Origin: Thalassotalea hakodatensis
GTDB taxonomy: Bacteria; Pseudomonadota; Gammaproteobacteria; Enterobacterales; Alteromonadaceae
Direction: 5' to 3'
Length of the DNA: 64,000 nt
Assembly (NCBI RefSeq): GCF_030295995.1
Contig: NZ_AP027365.1
Span: forward strand, 3,628,066 to 3,692,065
The notes under the pieces were generated by a model. The model had not been told where the DNA came from, did not search any database, and saw only the letters and a list, made by a program, of their open reading frames with translations. Positions 48,271 through 58,600 of the stretch are shown piece after piece (the first letter of the stretch is position 1; the number at the start of each line of letters is the position of its first letter). The translations under genes and the position numbers were made by a program.

Positions 48271-50820
48271 ATGAAAACACCAGTCGCCAGTTACCTTGCA
48301 TTAGCAATCACTGCTGCCTTATCCGGCTACAGCGTAAATGCTTATGCAGAACAATCTACCTCAGAAAAAGTAGAAGTAATCGAAGTAAAAGGTATTCGAG
48401 GAAGTCTTTCTCAGGCATTAAACAATAAACGCTTTACTGATGCGGTAATAGATTCAATTTCTGCTGAAGATATTGGTAAATTTCCAGACAAAAATATCGG
48501 TGACGCATTACAACGCATTCCTGGTGTAACTGTCTCGCGTGACTTTTCAGAAGTTGATGGCGTAACAGTACGAGGCACAGCTCCCCAACACAGTATGGTG
48601 TTATTAAATGGTCAAAATGTCGCTTCGGTTGGCTGGTTTGACTTAGCGCCTTTTAATCGTAGCTTTAATTTTGAGTTGTTATCCGCAGAACAAATAGGCG
48701 GCTTAGATGTTTATAAATCAGTTGAAGCTGATATTAATGAAGGCGCGCTTGGTGGCACCATTAATTTAAAAACACGTCGTCCACTTAGTGTTGAAAGTAA
48801 TACTTTTTTTGCTTCGACAGAAGGTGCGTATAGTAAATCAGCTGGCGACTGGACAGCTAACGGTTCAGGGCTTTACAGTTGGAAAAATGACAATGAAAGC
48901 TTAGGCTTTTTAGTAGCACATTCTGTTGAAAATCAAAGTGTATACCGCGAAACCTTGCGCTCTTTTGGTGAGCCATTAGCGAAACCCGCCGACTCTCTTG
49001 GAAATATTCCTGTCGCTCCAGGCGCAATGGCATCCATATTATTTGACGAAGAACGTAAACGTGAAAGTTCACAGGTTACTTTGCAATACCAGGCAACAGA
49101 ACAATTACAATTAATTGCAGATTATAACAAATTTACCCTTGAGAATGATCACGTCAATACGGCCATGTTCGCCATTCCGGCATTGTTTTCACAATACGAT
49201 GGCACAACAGCCGTTGTAAATGATAAAGGCGTAACAACACGCGTGACAACGGTTCCTTTCGGCGGTGCTCAGCCGTTAGTACCACTGTTTAATAATGCCG
49301 TATTACGTAAACCCAAAATGGAAATGGATGTGCTCAATTTAACCGCTGAATACCAAACTGATAGTTGGTCATTAAACGCGGTAATTGGTCAATCAACCGC
49401 CAAGTCCAGAGGACTTCAATCAAGTACATGGTGGGGCAATATTGCCGAGAGTGAAAAAACAGGGTTTACGTTTGATACTTCTGGACCATTAGAGCTTGAG
49501 TTAACTCACCCAGATTATGCCTTAGATCATGAGCAAATGATGATCCATAGTGAGTTTAGCTACTTAAATAATATCCGTGATAATGAAATCAATTACTATC
49601 AAATTGATGTTGTTCATGAATTAGACTTTGGTATTTTTACATCTATTAAATCGGGCATTAAATATCAAGATCAGGAGTTTTCAGCCCGCATTGACCGTTA
49701 CGATGACGGTATACTTGCTAGCGCCATGAACGACGGTTTAACCTTAGCTGATTACAATGGTGGCACTGTCTCTGGTTTACACAGCAAAGAAGGCAGAGAT
49801 GGAACGCTATCGTCATTCGCCGTGATCAATAGAGACATTTGGCAATATGCGAAAGATAATCAAGGTGCCTTGCGCGTAACCGAAGCTTTTTTAATCGATG
49901 AAAGTATCACTTCAGCATATGCAAAAGCTAACTTTAGCGGTGACGGTTTTCGCGGTAATATCGGTGTGAGAATTGTAGAGACTGATGTGAACTCAACAGG
50001 CGAAATAGACGGAAAGCCATCAACAGGAAAGAAATCTTACACCAATATTCTACCGAGTATAAATGTCGTTGCTGACGTAACAGAAGATTTATTAGTACGA
50101 TTTGCAGCCGGCTCTAGTGTTGCTCGACCAGATTACGACCAAATGAAGATGTCAGCGAGTTTAGTGCCTACCATGGGTACCGCAACAATCGGTAATCCTG
50201 ATATAGAGCCTTATAAGTCAGATCAATATGATTTAGGCATTGAATGGTATTTTGATCCTTCATCATTATTAGGAGCAACACTGTTTAAGAAAAATATTAG
50301 TGATTATATCTACACAACTGCCGCACAGGAATCCTTAGCCGGATGCTCAGAAACTTGTTTAGTGACTCGTTCACGTAATGTCGGCACGGCTGACGTTTCA
50401 GGCGTTGAATTTCAATACCAACAAGATTTTGGTAATGGCTTCGGTGTACAGTTTAATTATACTTATACCGACAGTTCTTTAATCAACCCAGCCGGTCAAA
50501 AGGAACGGTTAGATCGAGTTTCTCAAAATTCATTTAATTTATCAGGCTACTACGAAAACGAAGACGTTAGCGCTCGTATTGCCTACAACGCACGTGATGA
50601 GTGGCAAAGCTTTGAAAGTAGCGCACTTGCAACAAACAAACCTTATTATCAACTTGATGCTTCGTTTGTTTGGCACGTAACAGATAATGTTGATATTTCT
50701 ATAGAGGGTGTGAATATTTTAAATGAAGCACGTGTAACTACCTTACCTGAATATAACGTTTACCACAGTGTTGATGAATATGGTGCTCGTTACTTTGTTG
50801 GCGCTAGCGTGAAGTTTTAA
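48271..50820 (+). CDS. TonB-dependent receptor
   Basis: An 849-residue outer-membrane transporter. Signal peptide ends VNAYAEQ. A TonB-box-like VEVIEVKGIRGSL leads to the plug domain (FPDKNIGDALQRIPGVTVSRDFS, VRGTAPQHSMVLLNGQ, IGGLDVYKSVEADINEGALGG). The barrel follows and ends FVGASVKF with terminal Phe. The plug pattern is that of the Alteromonadales/Caulobacter receptors that take up oligosaccharides. Position after the importer and GH3 gene suggests it carries the same glycoside across the outer membrane. It has its own promoter region and terminator. Confidence 0.94.
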   Translation: MKTPVASYLALAITAALSGYSVNAYAEQSTSEKVEVIEVKGIRGSLSQALNNKRFTDAVIDSISAEDIGKFPDKNIGDALQRIPGVTVSRDFSEVDGVTVRGTAPQHSMVLLNGQNVASVGWFDLAPFNRSFNFELLSAEQIGGLDVYKSVEADINEGALGGTINLKTRRPLSVESNTFFASTEGAYSKSAGDWTANGSGLYSWKNDNESLGFLVAHSVENQSVYRETLRSFGEPLAKPADSLGNIPVAPGAMASILFDEERKRESSQVTLQYQATEQLQLIADYNKFTLENDHVNTAMFAIPALFSQYDGTTAVVNDKGVTTRVTTVPFGGAQPLVPLFNNAVLRKPKMEMDVLNLTAEYQTDSWSLNAVIGQSTAKSRGLQSSTWWGNIAESEKTGFTFDTSGPLELELTHPDYALDHEQMMIHSEFSYLNNIRDNEINYYQIDVVHELDFGIFTSIKSGIKYQDQEFSARIDRYDDGILASAMNDGLTLADYNGGTVSGLHSKEGRDGTLSSFAVINRDIWQYAKDNQGALRVTEAFLIDESITSAYAKANFSGDGFRGNIGVRIVETDVNSTGEIDGKPSTGKKSYTNILPSINVVADVTEDLLVRFAAGSSVARPDYDQMKMSASLVPTMGTATIGNPDIEPYKSDQYDLGIEWYFDPSSLLGATLFKKNISDYIYTTAAQESLAGCSETCLVTRSRNVGTADVSGVEFQYQQDFGNGFGVQFNYTYTDSSLINPAGQKERLDRVSQNSFNLSGYYENEDVSARIAYNARDEWQSFESSALATNKPYYQLDASFVWHVTDNVDISIEGVNILNEARVTTLPEYNVYHSVDEYGARYFVGASVKF

Positions 50821-50835
50821 CGCTGGTAACAAGTT

Positions 50836-50879
50836 AACCAAAGGTTTAGATCCCTTACCCTAAGCCTTTGGTTATTTTT
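50836..50879 (+). terminator. Terminator of the TonB receptor gene
   Basis: AACCAAAGG pairs with CCTTTGGTT around a 20-base loop that itself contains TTAG/CTAA, followed by ATTTTTG. It begins 16 bp after the receptor stop. Confidence 0.8.
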
Positions 50880-50995
50880 GTTAACACGACAAATCTATCA
50901 TTTCAGTTAGCTATCATTGCGTTATGTGCTCTCAACTATCAATTTAGGTAGTTGCCAACGTGTCACTAGCACCTCACCTTGCCACGTTTAGATCG

Positions 50996-51154
50996 TTAAC
51001 CACACTTTGTGGCGGTAGTTAAGGCTTCAGGCGCAAACGCATGTACTACTTGTTCGTGTTCACTACCATGCCATATATCGTGTTTATCTTGTTTTACGTT
51101 GCGCCAGCAAACGGCAGCAAAACAATGTAAGATAATTATATCCCCATGGTACAT
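50996..51154 (-). pseudogene. Possible gene remnant abutting the insertion sequence
   Basis: A 52-codon minus-strand frame ends on TAA and opens on ATG five bases inside the IS boundary. Upstream of the ATG the frame runs straight into the IS. The product has an unusual Trp/His/Cys content (CWRNVKQDKHDIWHG) that looks like protein, not noise, but I recognise no family. It could be the 3' end of a gene lost when the IS inserted or recombined. The rest of 50880-51159 shows nothing clear. Confidence 0.2.
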
Positions 51155-51173
51155 GAGGGTGTCCACTTCCCCA

Positions 51174-52016
51174 TTAATGACACAGTTCTAAATTAGAATT
51201 TTCCAGTTTTTCTCGGTAAGCTGCCGGCGGCAGGTTACCCAGACTCTCATGTGTTCTTTCTTCGTTATAATCCAATCGCCAGAACCAAGCCATATCTCGC
51301 ACTTGGCTGAGATTCTCAAACAAGTAGGCATCAAGAAACTCTCTGCGGAATGAACCGTTAAAGCGTTCAACAAAGCCATTTTGCTGTGGCTTACCTAGCT
51401 GGATATATACCAGTTCAATATTATGGCTCTCACACCAATCTGTTAGTGTCGCAGAGAGAAGTTCTGGGCCATTGTCTACACGCAACTGTTTGGGCAACCC
51501 ACGCTCATCTTTTAACTGCTCTAACACGCGAACTACACGGCCAGCGGGCAACGAGGTGTCCACTTCTATAGCGAGGCACTCTCGCGTTCCTTCGTCCACC
51601 ACATTCAACGTTCTGAATCGTTTACCGCAATACAATGTGTCATGCATAAAATCGAGCGCCCATTGGTGGTTGGCTTGCTCCTGCACTTCTAAAGGCTGAG
51701 CAATTCGCTTGGGTAGCACACGTTTAGTTCTTCGTTTTAGATTCAACCCCATCTGGCAATACACGCGATAAACGCGCTTATGGTTGAACGGAAAGCCTTT
51801 GAAGCGCATTCGGCCAAAACACTTCCAGAAGCCTGCTCGTGGCGACTTTTCAAGCACGGCATTGATAGCATCAATGACAGCAGCATCTGCTTTACGCCAG
51901 TCTCGTTCAGGGCGATAAAAGGTCGAACGGCCAATGCCAACAAACAGACAAGCCCTTACGATACTTAGCCCCGCACCAACCATTACGCTGACGCATTCTC
52001 GTTTATCCGCTGTCAC
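51174..52016 (-). CDS. IS3-family transposase OrfB (DDE integrase core)
   Basis: A 280-residue product with the rve integrase core: first Asp in WALDFMHD, second in LRVDNGPEL and Glu in GFVERFNGSFRREFL, giving an intact D-D-E triad. An HTH_21-type region precedes it (SPRAGFWKCFGRMRFKG, HKRVYRVYCQMGL). The C-terminal THESLGNLPPAAYRE is typical of the family. Initiation on GTG overlaps orfA by four bases (GTGA); normally it is made as an OrfAB fusion by -1 frameshifting. The frame is intact, but full transposase needs a working orfA. Confidence 0.92.
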   Translation of the reverse strand: MTADKRECVSVMVGAGLSIVRACLFVGIGRSTFYRPERDWRKADAAVIDAINAVLEKSPRAGFWKCFGRMRFKGFPFNHKRVYRVYCQMGLNLKRRTKRVLPKRIAQPLEVQEQANHQWALDFMHDTLYCGKRFRTLNVVDEGTRECLAIEVDTSLPAGRVVRVLEQLKDERGLPKQLRVDNGPELLSATLTDWCESHNIELVYIQLGKPQQNGFVERFNGSFRREFLDAYLFENLSQVRDMAWFWRLDYNEERTHESLGNLPPAAYREKLENSNLELCH

Positions 52017-52283
52017 CAGCCCTTTTTTGCGAAAAGCTCCTTAATCGCATGATTTTCTAGACTGACATCCGCAAACATCTTTTTAAGCTTGGCGTTTTCT
52101 TCTTCCAGCTCCTTCAACCGTTTGACGTCAGAGGCTTCCATCCCACCGTATTTGGACTTCCAGTTGTAATAGGTTGCACTACTGATACCGTGTTGACGGC
52201 ACACTTCCTCGACTTTTCTACCAGCATCAACTTCTTTTTAATACTGCGATGATCTGAGATTCTGTATAGCGTGATTTTTTCAT
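52013..52283 (-). pseudogene. IS3-family OrfA, broken by one extra base
   Basis: The ATG at 52283 opens MKKSRYTESQIIAVLK, then the frame breaks: an A5 run (52235-52239) has one base more than the expected TTA-AAA-GAA, and stop follows. From there the right frame resumes as EVCRQHGISSATYYNWKSKYGG and a leucine-zipper (LKELEEENAKLKK) to GW-stop. The helix-turn-helix of OrfA is thus split across the frameshift. The A AAA AAG slippery heptamer near the 3' end is intact. Homopolymer location means a sequence error is also possible. Confidence 0.85.
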
Positions 52284-52376
52284 AGTCGTCTCCTGCATTA
52301 ATCATTACAGAAAACTCTAATTATGTCTGTCTCAGTTTAAGGGAAGTGGACAAGTGCGTTTCATCGGGGGGTTAAT

Positions 52377-54626
52377 TTATGAAAAATATTGCAAACAGCG
52401 TTGGAACAGTAGTTGCGTATCAATGGGTTTGCCAAGGTGGTAAGCAAACCCTTGCGCTAAATACTGCTTAATATCTTCTTCCATTACATTTGCTGTTAAC
52501 GCGATAACGGGTATGCTCGGGTATAATTCATGGATAATTTTTTGTGCTTGTAAGCCATCCATCACTGGCATTTGTATATCCATAAAAATTAAATCAACCT
52601 GCTTATTTGCAAGCAGTTCTACCGCTTCTTGCCCATTATTGGCAATAACCAACTCGACCTTTGTTGGCTTCATCATTGACGAAAATATTGTCTGATTAAT
52701 ACGGTTATCTTCGGCCAATAAAAAGGTCTTACCGCGTAAGTCAGGTGCTGAAAGCTTTTTCGTGCTCAGCGCTTGTTGTGTAACATCAGCTTGAGTAATA
52801 GGTAATACCACTTCAAAGGTTGTACCTTGTTGCGGCTTACTTTCTACCTCAATGGAGCCATTCATCATATCGATTAATGATTTACAAATAGACATACCAA
52901 GACCAGTACCGCCATATTTTCGCGTAGTGGTATTATCGGCTTGTTCAAAACGGTTATATAAACGATCTATGGCCTCCTGTTTCATACCAATACCACTATC
53001 TTGTACGCGAATAAATAATGCACCTTGCTTATCAGTATCTACCAATACGTTTACTTCGCCAACATTCGTGAACTTGACCGCATTTGAGCTCAAATTTAAT
53101 AGAATTTGTTTAATTCGTACACTGTCACCTAACCACCCTTGCTGATAGTTTTTTCCTTTAATAATAGAAAATTTTACATGCTTTTCTTCAGCGATAGGCG
53201 TTAAAGAGATAGAGAGCACTTCAAGTAACATATCTAAATTGAACGGCTTAGTTTCTAACGTTAACTTATGAGCGTTTATTTTTGAGAAATCTAAAATGTC
53301 GTTAATAATAGTGAGTAACATCTCTGAAGAATAACTCGCTTTTTCTAATAAATCTTTTGCTTCATCAGATTGCGGCATCTCTTGTAGTAATTGAATAGTG
53401 CCTAAAACACCGTTCATCGGCGTTCGTATTTCATGGCTCATATTTGCTAAAAACAGTGATTTTGCGTTATTCGCTGCTTCTTCTTTTTGCTTTGCAACTT
53501 CAATACGTCGCTTTTGTTCAGACAATAGCTCAACATGTTGATGTAATTGTTTATTATTACTTTCAAGTGTTTTAGTTTGTTCATTCACAATGCGCTTTAA
53601 GCGTTTATTAAAACGCATTTGCACAAAGAGATACGCAACAAACAACAACGCACAAGACAACGTAATGTAAAATATACGCGAGTTTATTTCAAAAGGCTTC
53701 GGCTCATAATCACGTAACAATAATCCGGTTAAGCTACCATCTTCCGGTGCCATGTTTAAGTTTTGATACACCTGCGCAGCACGTGAAAATCGTGCAGGAA
53801 AGACACTACCAATAGGCACTATATTAGGTTTAATAAGAACTTCCGTTGCCTTAGCTTCTTTTAAAATATTAGTTAGTGTATTTTCTGCACGATACTTATC
53901 TTTAATAAGCAGAGCAATTTCTTGTTGATGTTTCAACGCATATAGCCAACCTTTATGGGTTGCTGACACAAAACGCTTAATTGAAGATAAGTCGCGCTTC
54001 ACACGCTGTTCAGTGGTAAATAGCAGATCTCCGTAGAAATCAATACCGTAACTTGAAGGGTCTATAATATTGTAATCGATCCCTTTAGCATCATAAATAA
54101 AAGGCTGATTTGAACGATAAGCTGACATAACATCTGCTGTACCATTAACTAACGCATTATTATTAAAAGTATGAGCCACAAATTCATAATTATTCACATT
54201 AAACATTTCAAGCAATGCATTTAACGACGCATCATCTAAATTACGCTGAAACATAATTTTTTTACCGGTAAAATCATACGGACTAGCAATGCCAGATGAC
54301 TTCAACGACATAAAAATTAATGGGCTAGATTGGAATATTGTTGTCGCAACAACCAGTGGTTGTCCTTTTAACTTGGCAGCAACAATTGATGAGTCACCAA
54401 CAGCAAAATCCGCTTTGCCGGATAATACATTTTCGATAACGCTGGTATTAATATCCCTTTCTCTTATTTCTACGTCAAAACCTGCGTCTTGATAATACCC
54501 TTTTTCTAAGGCCGCATAATAACCAGCAAATTGAAATTGATGAAACCATTTTAGCTGTAAAACAACCTTTTCTTGACCCCATGCAAAAGGAACGACTAAC
54601 AGCAATAAAATAAAGAACTTCTTCAT
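52377..54626 (-). CDS. Hybrid histidine kinase with periplasmic NMT1/THI5-like sensor
   Basis: A roughly 749-residue kinase. Signal/anchor at 1-18, then a solute-binding NMT1/THI5-like domain to about 310 (LQLKWFHQFQFAGYYAA, GKADFAVGDSSIVAAKLKG), as in thiamine-precursor binders. One transmembrane helix (ITLSCALLFVAYLFVQ), a coiled coil, HisKA with His in ANMSHEIRTPMNG (near 395), ATPase boxes (NLSSNAVKF, DSGIGM, YGGTGLGMSI), and a receiver with phospho-Asp in IFMDIQMPVMDG (near 682) and LGKPID. No output domain. Shine-Dalgarno is weak; 54626 is chosen for the signal sequence over 54647. Ligand unknown. Confidence 0.9.
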   Translation of the reverse strand: MKKFFILLLLVVPFAWGQEKVVLQLKWFHQFQFAGYYAALEKGYYQDAGFDVEIRERDINTSVIENVLSGKADFAVGDSSIVAAKLKGQPLVVATTIFQSSPLIFMSLKSSGIASPYDFTGKKIMFQRNLDDASLNALLEMFNVNNYEFVAHTFNNNALVNGTADVMSAYRSNQPFIYDAKGIDYNIIDPSSYGIDFYGDLLFTTEQRVKRDLSSIKRFVSATHKGWLYALKHQQEIALLIKDKYRAENTLTNILKEAKATEVLIKPNIVPIGSVFPARFSRAAQVYQNLNMAPEDGSLTGLLLRDYEPKPFEINSRIFYITLSCALLFVAYLFVQMRFNKRLKRIVNEQTKTLESNNKQLHQHVELLSEQKRRIEVAKQKEEAANNAKSLFLANMSHEIRTPMNGVLGTIQLLQEMPQSDEAKDLLEKASYSSEMLLTIINDILDFSKINAHKLTLETKPFNLDMLLEVLSISLTPIAEEKHVKFSIIKGKNYQQGWLGDSVRIKQILLNLSSNAVKFTNVGEVNVLVDTDKQGALFIRVQDSGIGMKQEAIDRLYNRFEQADNTTTRKYGGTGLGMSICKSLIDMMNGSIEVESKPQQGTTFEVVLPITQADVTQQALSTKKLSAPDLRGKTFLLAEDNRINQTIFSSMMKPTKVELVIANNGQEAVELLANKQVDLIFMDIQMPVMDGLQAQKIIHELYPSIPVIALTANVMEEDIKQYLAQGFAYHLGKPIDTQLLFQRCLQYFS

Positions 54627-54805
54627 CACACAACTTATCAAGAACATGTCACTTTACTATAGTACAAACAAGTGAGAGATAAAGATTTTTATGTCTTATT
54701 ATAGAGGTATCACCTCGAATCACTGAGGTATTCTCCGAACCCCTATATGAAACGGCATACTACTTGCTGTGATTACTGCTCTAGTGTCAATTTTTTGAGT
54801 TTTCT

Positions 54806-55540
54806 ATGATTAACAATATTAATAACTATAGCCATTTTTTTAGCGGTAACACGACAAACTCATCGTCTACAGAAGTTGATGAAATAATTGCCTCACATAA
54901 ATCACCTCAAGAAACGGCTACAAGTACTGTTGAAAATAGCCAATCCCATTTATTTCTCAGTAGTAAAGCACAAAAAATTAATGCCATATCAAATGAGTTT
55001 TTCACCGGAAATGATATGAGTTTCGATGATATTGACGCCTTAAAGACACGCGCCTATCAATTGGGGCTCATTAATAAAGAAGAGTATGGGCAGTTATCGA
55101 ATACCGAATATTCTGCCGAAGAAATACAAGCATCAAAAGATTTATCAACAACAGGAATTGCTCATTACATCACCGACTTTTTGCAGCGTTTAGATGACAG
55201 TGATGCAGGTAAAACAGAAAACGCCACCGCAAATGACCAAGAAGACAATACTGAGGAAAGTGATGCATTAGTTGCGTTAAAATCAGCGTTAACAAACGCT
55301 AAGAAGATTATTGAAGACGTAGAAAGTGAAAAAGCAAACCCTGAATTTAAAGCCACATTAATTGATACCATTTCTGTTTTAAAAGACACCATTAACGCCA
55401 GTGCTTTTGAAAAAATGCCCTTAGATGACAATGTCGGCTTAACTAAAGTGTATCAAACGTTAGAAATCGTAGATAAAATTTCTCCTCAACGACTAACGAA
55501 TGAAAAATTAAATCGCTATATGTCGGTGTCATTAGGATAA
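54806..55540 (+). CDS. Hypothetical acidic protein, 244 aa
   Basis: No signal peptide or membrane segment. The N-terminal 55 residues are Ser/Thr/Asn-rich and probably disordered; residues 60-110 (FDDIDALKTRAYQLGLINKEEYGQL) and 155-240 are helical, separated by an acidic linker (ANDQEDNTEESDA). I recognise no family. It is divergent from the hybrid kinase with 180 bp between, so a functional link is possible. Shine-Dalgarno is poor. Confidence 0.62.
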   Translation: MINNINNYSHFFSGNTTNSSSTEVDEIIASHKSPQETATSTVENSQSHLFLSSKAQKINAISNEFFTGNDMSFDDIDALKTRAYQLGLINKEEYGQLSNTEYSAEEIQASKDLSTTGIAHYITDFLQRLDDSDAGKTENATANDQEDNTEESDALVALKSALTNAKKIIEDVESEKANPEFKATLIDTISVLKDTINASAFEKMPLDDNVGLTKVYQTLEIVDKISPQRLTNEKLNRYMSVSLG

Positions 55541-55635
55541 TATCCTAATTATTGGCTTACTCAATAGCAAATGATCGGCTAATAACAACTGTTGTACCCT
55601 TGAGTGGTTAACGCCTCGTTGTAACAATATTAAGT

Positions 55636-55663
55636 AAAAGCCCAACTCCTCACGGAAGTGGGC
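55636..55663 (-). terminator. Terminator of the czc efflux operon
   Basis: On the minus strand GCCCACTT and AGTTGGGC pair with one bulge around an 8-base loop, then CTTTTACTT. It lies about 15 bp past the czcA stop. Confidence 0.7.
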
Positions 55664-55677
55664 GTTTACTTACATGC

Positions 55678-58600
55678 TTACCCTTCGTTATTTTTTCCTT
55701 TATATACCAACTTATACAACGCTGGTAACACAAGCAGGGTTAATAATGTTGAACTCACAATGCCACCTATAACCACTGTCGCTAAAGGCCGTTGTACTTC
55801 GGCACCTGTGCCAACATTAAACGCCATTGGTATAAAACCTAAACTGGCCACAAGTGCTGTCATCAGTACCGGCCTTAATCGCTGGCTAGCCCCTTGTTTA
55901 ATTGCTTGCAGCAACAATAATCCTTCTTCTCTTAATTGACGAATAAAAGATAACATTACAACGCCATTTAATACTGCCACCCCTGAAAGTGCGATAAAAC
56001 CCACAGCAGCAGAGATTGAAAAAGGCATGCCACGTAAGCTTAATGCAATGACACCGCCGGTAAGCGCTAAAGGCACACCGCTAAACACAATTAATGCATC
56101 ACGAAGTGAGCCGAAAGCACTATACAACAACCCTAAAATCAACAATAAAGTTAATGGCACAACTAAGGACAAACGACGACTGGCAGATTGCAGTTGTTCA
56201 AACGTTCCGCCATAATCCAACCAATAACCTGCAGGTAAACCAAGTTGAGCACGCATTACCGTTTCAGTTTGGTTGATAAAACTGGCTAAGTCTCGCCCTT
56301 GCACATTAGCGGTGACTACCACATTACGTTTGCCGCTTTCACGGTTTATTTGGTTTGGCCCCTCTGCAATATTAATATCAGCAACTTCCCCTAAAGGAAC
56401 ATAGGCTAACTCAGCATTTTCTGACTGAGGAACAGCAACAGGAATTTGCGCCAAACGTTGAGGATCGTTTGACCATGATGTATTCATTCTAACCATCAAC
56501 TTAAATCGACGGTCTCCCTCATAAATCAACCCAGCTTTTATCCCACCAACTGCAGTATTCACCGCTTGTTGAATGTCCATCACAGTTAGCCCTAATAACG
56601 CCATATGATCACGCTGCGGTGTAACCACTAGCGTTGGCAAACCTGATAACTGCTCTAAACGCACATCAGTAGCTCCTTGAATGCCTGACAGCAAACCCGT
56701 TGCTTTTTCACCATAGGTTTTCAATATGGCGAGGTCATCACCGTAAATTCGAATAGCAACATCAGCTCTTACGCCAGCAATAAGCTCATTAAAGCGCATT
56801 TCAATTGGCTGAGTAAATTCATAATTATTACCAGGTACATCTTCCACCCGATGCCTAATCTTTTCAATTAGCGCAGCTTTGGTGAGTGAAGATTCAGGCC
56901 ATTCATTACGTGGTTTAAGCATAATAAAGGTATCTGCCACATTCGGCGGCATAGGGTCATTAGCAATATCTGGAGTACCTATTTTAGAAAACACCCGCTC
57001 AACTTCATCAAGTTCTGCGAGTGCATTCTCTAATTGACGTTGCATAGTGACTGACTGCTCTAAACCTGTGCCCGGAATACGCAAGGCATGCATGGCTATA
57101 TCACCTTCATCGAGTTTAGGCAAAAACTCTGCGCCCATTTTATTGGCATGCCAGCTTACAGATATCAGCAAAACAATCGCACAAAAAAGCACTAAAGCAG
57201 ATTGACGCAACGAAAACGATAATAATGGCTGATAAAGCTTTCTCGCCCAAGTCATTAAACGGTTTTCCTGCTCAACCACTTTGCCGCGTAGAAAAATAGC
57301 TAATGCAGCTGGAACAAAGGTAACAGCAAACAGTAATGCACCGAGCAACGCTGCAACAACAGTAAATGCCATCGGGTGAAACATTTTCCCTTCAACACCA
57401 GATAAGGCAAATATTGGTAAATAAACCAGCATAATGATTAACACCCCAAACACCGCAGGGTTAAACACCTCTTTAGTGCTGAGAAACACTTCATGAAGCC
57501 GCTCTTGAAGCGTTAATAATCGCCCGACTTTACGTTGTGCCATACCTAATCGACGTAATGCATTTTCAACCACAATGACCGCACCATCGACGATTATGCC
57601 AAAGTCAATCGCCCCTAAACTCATTAAATTACCGGATACACGATTAGCTGCCATTCCAGTAACCGCAAATAGCATGCTTAGCGGAATAACTAATGCGGTG
57701 ATCAAAGCGGCGGTTACATTACCTAGTAAAAAAAGTAACACCGCAATAACCAAAACAGCACCTTCAAACAGGTTCTTTTGCACCGTTTCAATCGTTTTAT
57801 CAACGAGCGAGGTACGATCATAAACCGGTTCAAGCAGCACGCCTGCTGGCATACTTTGTTGAATTTTTTCCAGTTGTTTAGCAACATTCTTTGCCACAAT
57901 ACGACTGTTTTCACCCAGCAACATCATTGCTGTCCCCATTACTGCCTCATCACCTCCGTAGGTTGCAGCCCCAGTACGGAGCTCTTTACCGAGAAACACA
58001 TTGGCAACATCTTTGATCCTAACCGGTGCATCATCACGCTTAGCGACAACCAATTGCTTGATCTCATCTAAACTTTTTAACTGGCCTGGCGTTCGCACCA
58101 AATATTGTTCGCCATTTCGTTCAATATAGCCTGCACCTTGATTGATATTATTACGTTCAAGAGCCTCTACAACATCACCAATGCTTAATTTATAGGCGAG
58201 TAATTTTCCTGAGATCGGCGCTATCTGATATTCACGCTCAAAACCGCCAATACTATTAATTTCAGTAACTCCTGGTACTTTTAGTAACTGAGGTTTCACC
58301 ACCCAATCTTGTAATGTACGTAAATCTTCAGCGCTATACGCTTCATCTGTGTCTTTAAGTGCTCCAGTTTCGGTATGAATAATGTAGGTGAATATTTCCC
58401 CTAAGCCACTAGCTATAGGGCCTAACGTCGGCTCAATTTGATTGGGTAACTCACCACGAATCGCTTGTAAACGTTCTCCTATTTGTTGTCGTGCCCAATA
58501 TATATCAGTACCTTCATTAAAAATTACTGTCACTTGAGACAAGCCATACCGTGATAATGAGCGGGTATAGTCAAGTTTTGGTATACCAGCCATCGCATTT

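Larger units (their letters stand above)
51160..52352 (-). mobile_element. IS3-family insertion sequence, about 1193 bp
   Basis: Bounded by imperfect terminal inverted repeats beginning TGTCCACTTCCC at both ends (left from 51160, right ending at 52352). It holds orfA (frameshifted) and orfB in the usual overlapping order with a canonical A AAA AAG slippery site at 52022-52028. No 3-4 bp target duplication is visible: left flank AGGG, right flank AGTG. Inserted between the TonB receptor and the hybrid kinase gene. Confidence 0.9.

Noticed and set aside
51009-51191. 60-residue plus-strand coding frame
   Set aside because: It runs across the insertion sequence boundary, has no ribosome-binding site and overlaps the more protein-like minus-strand frame.
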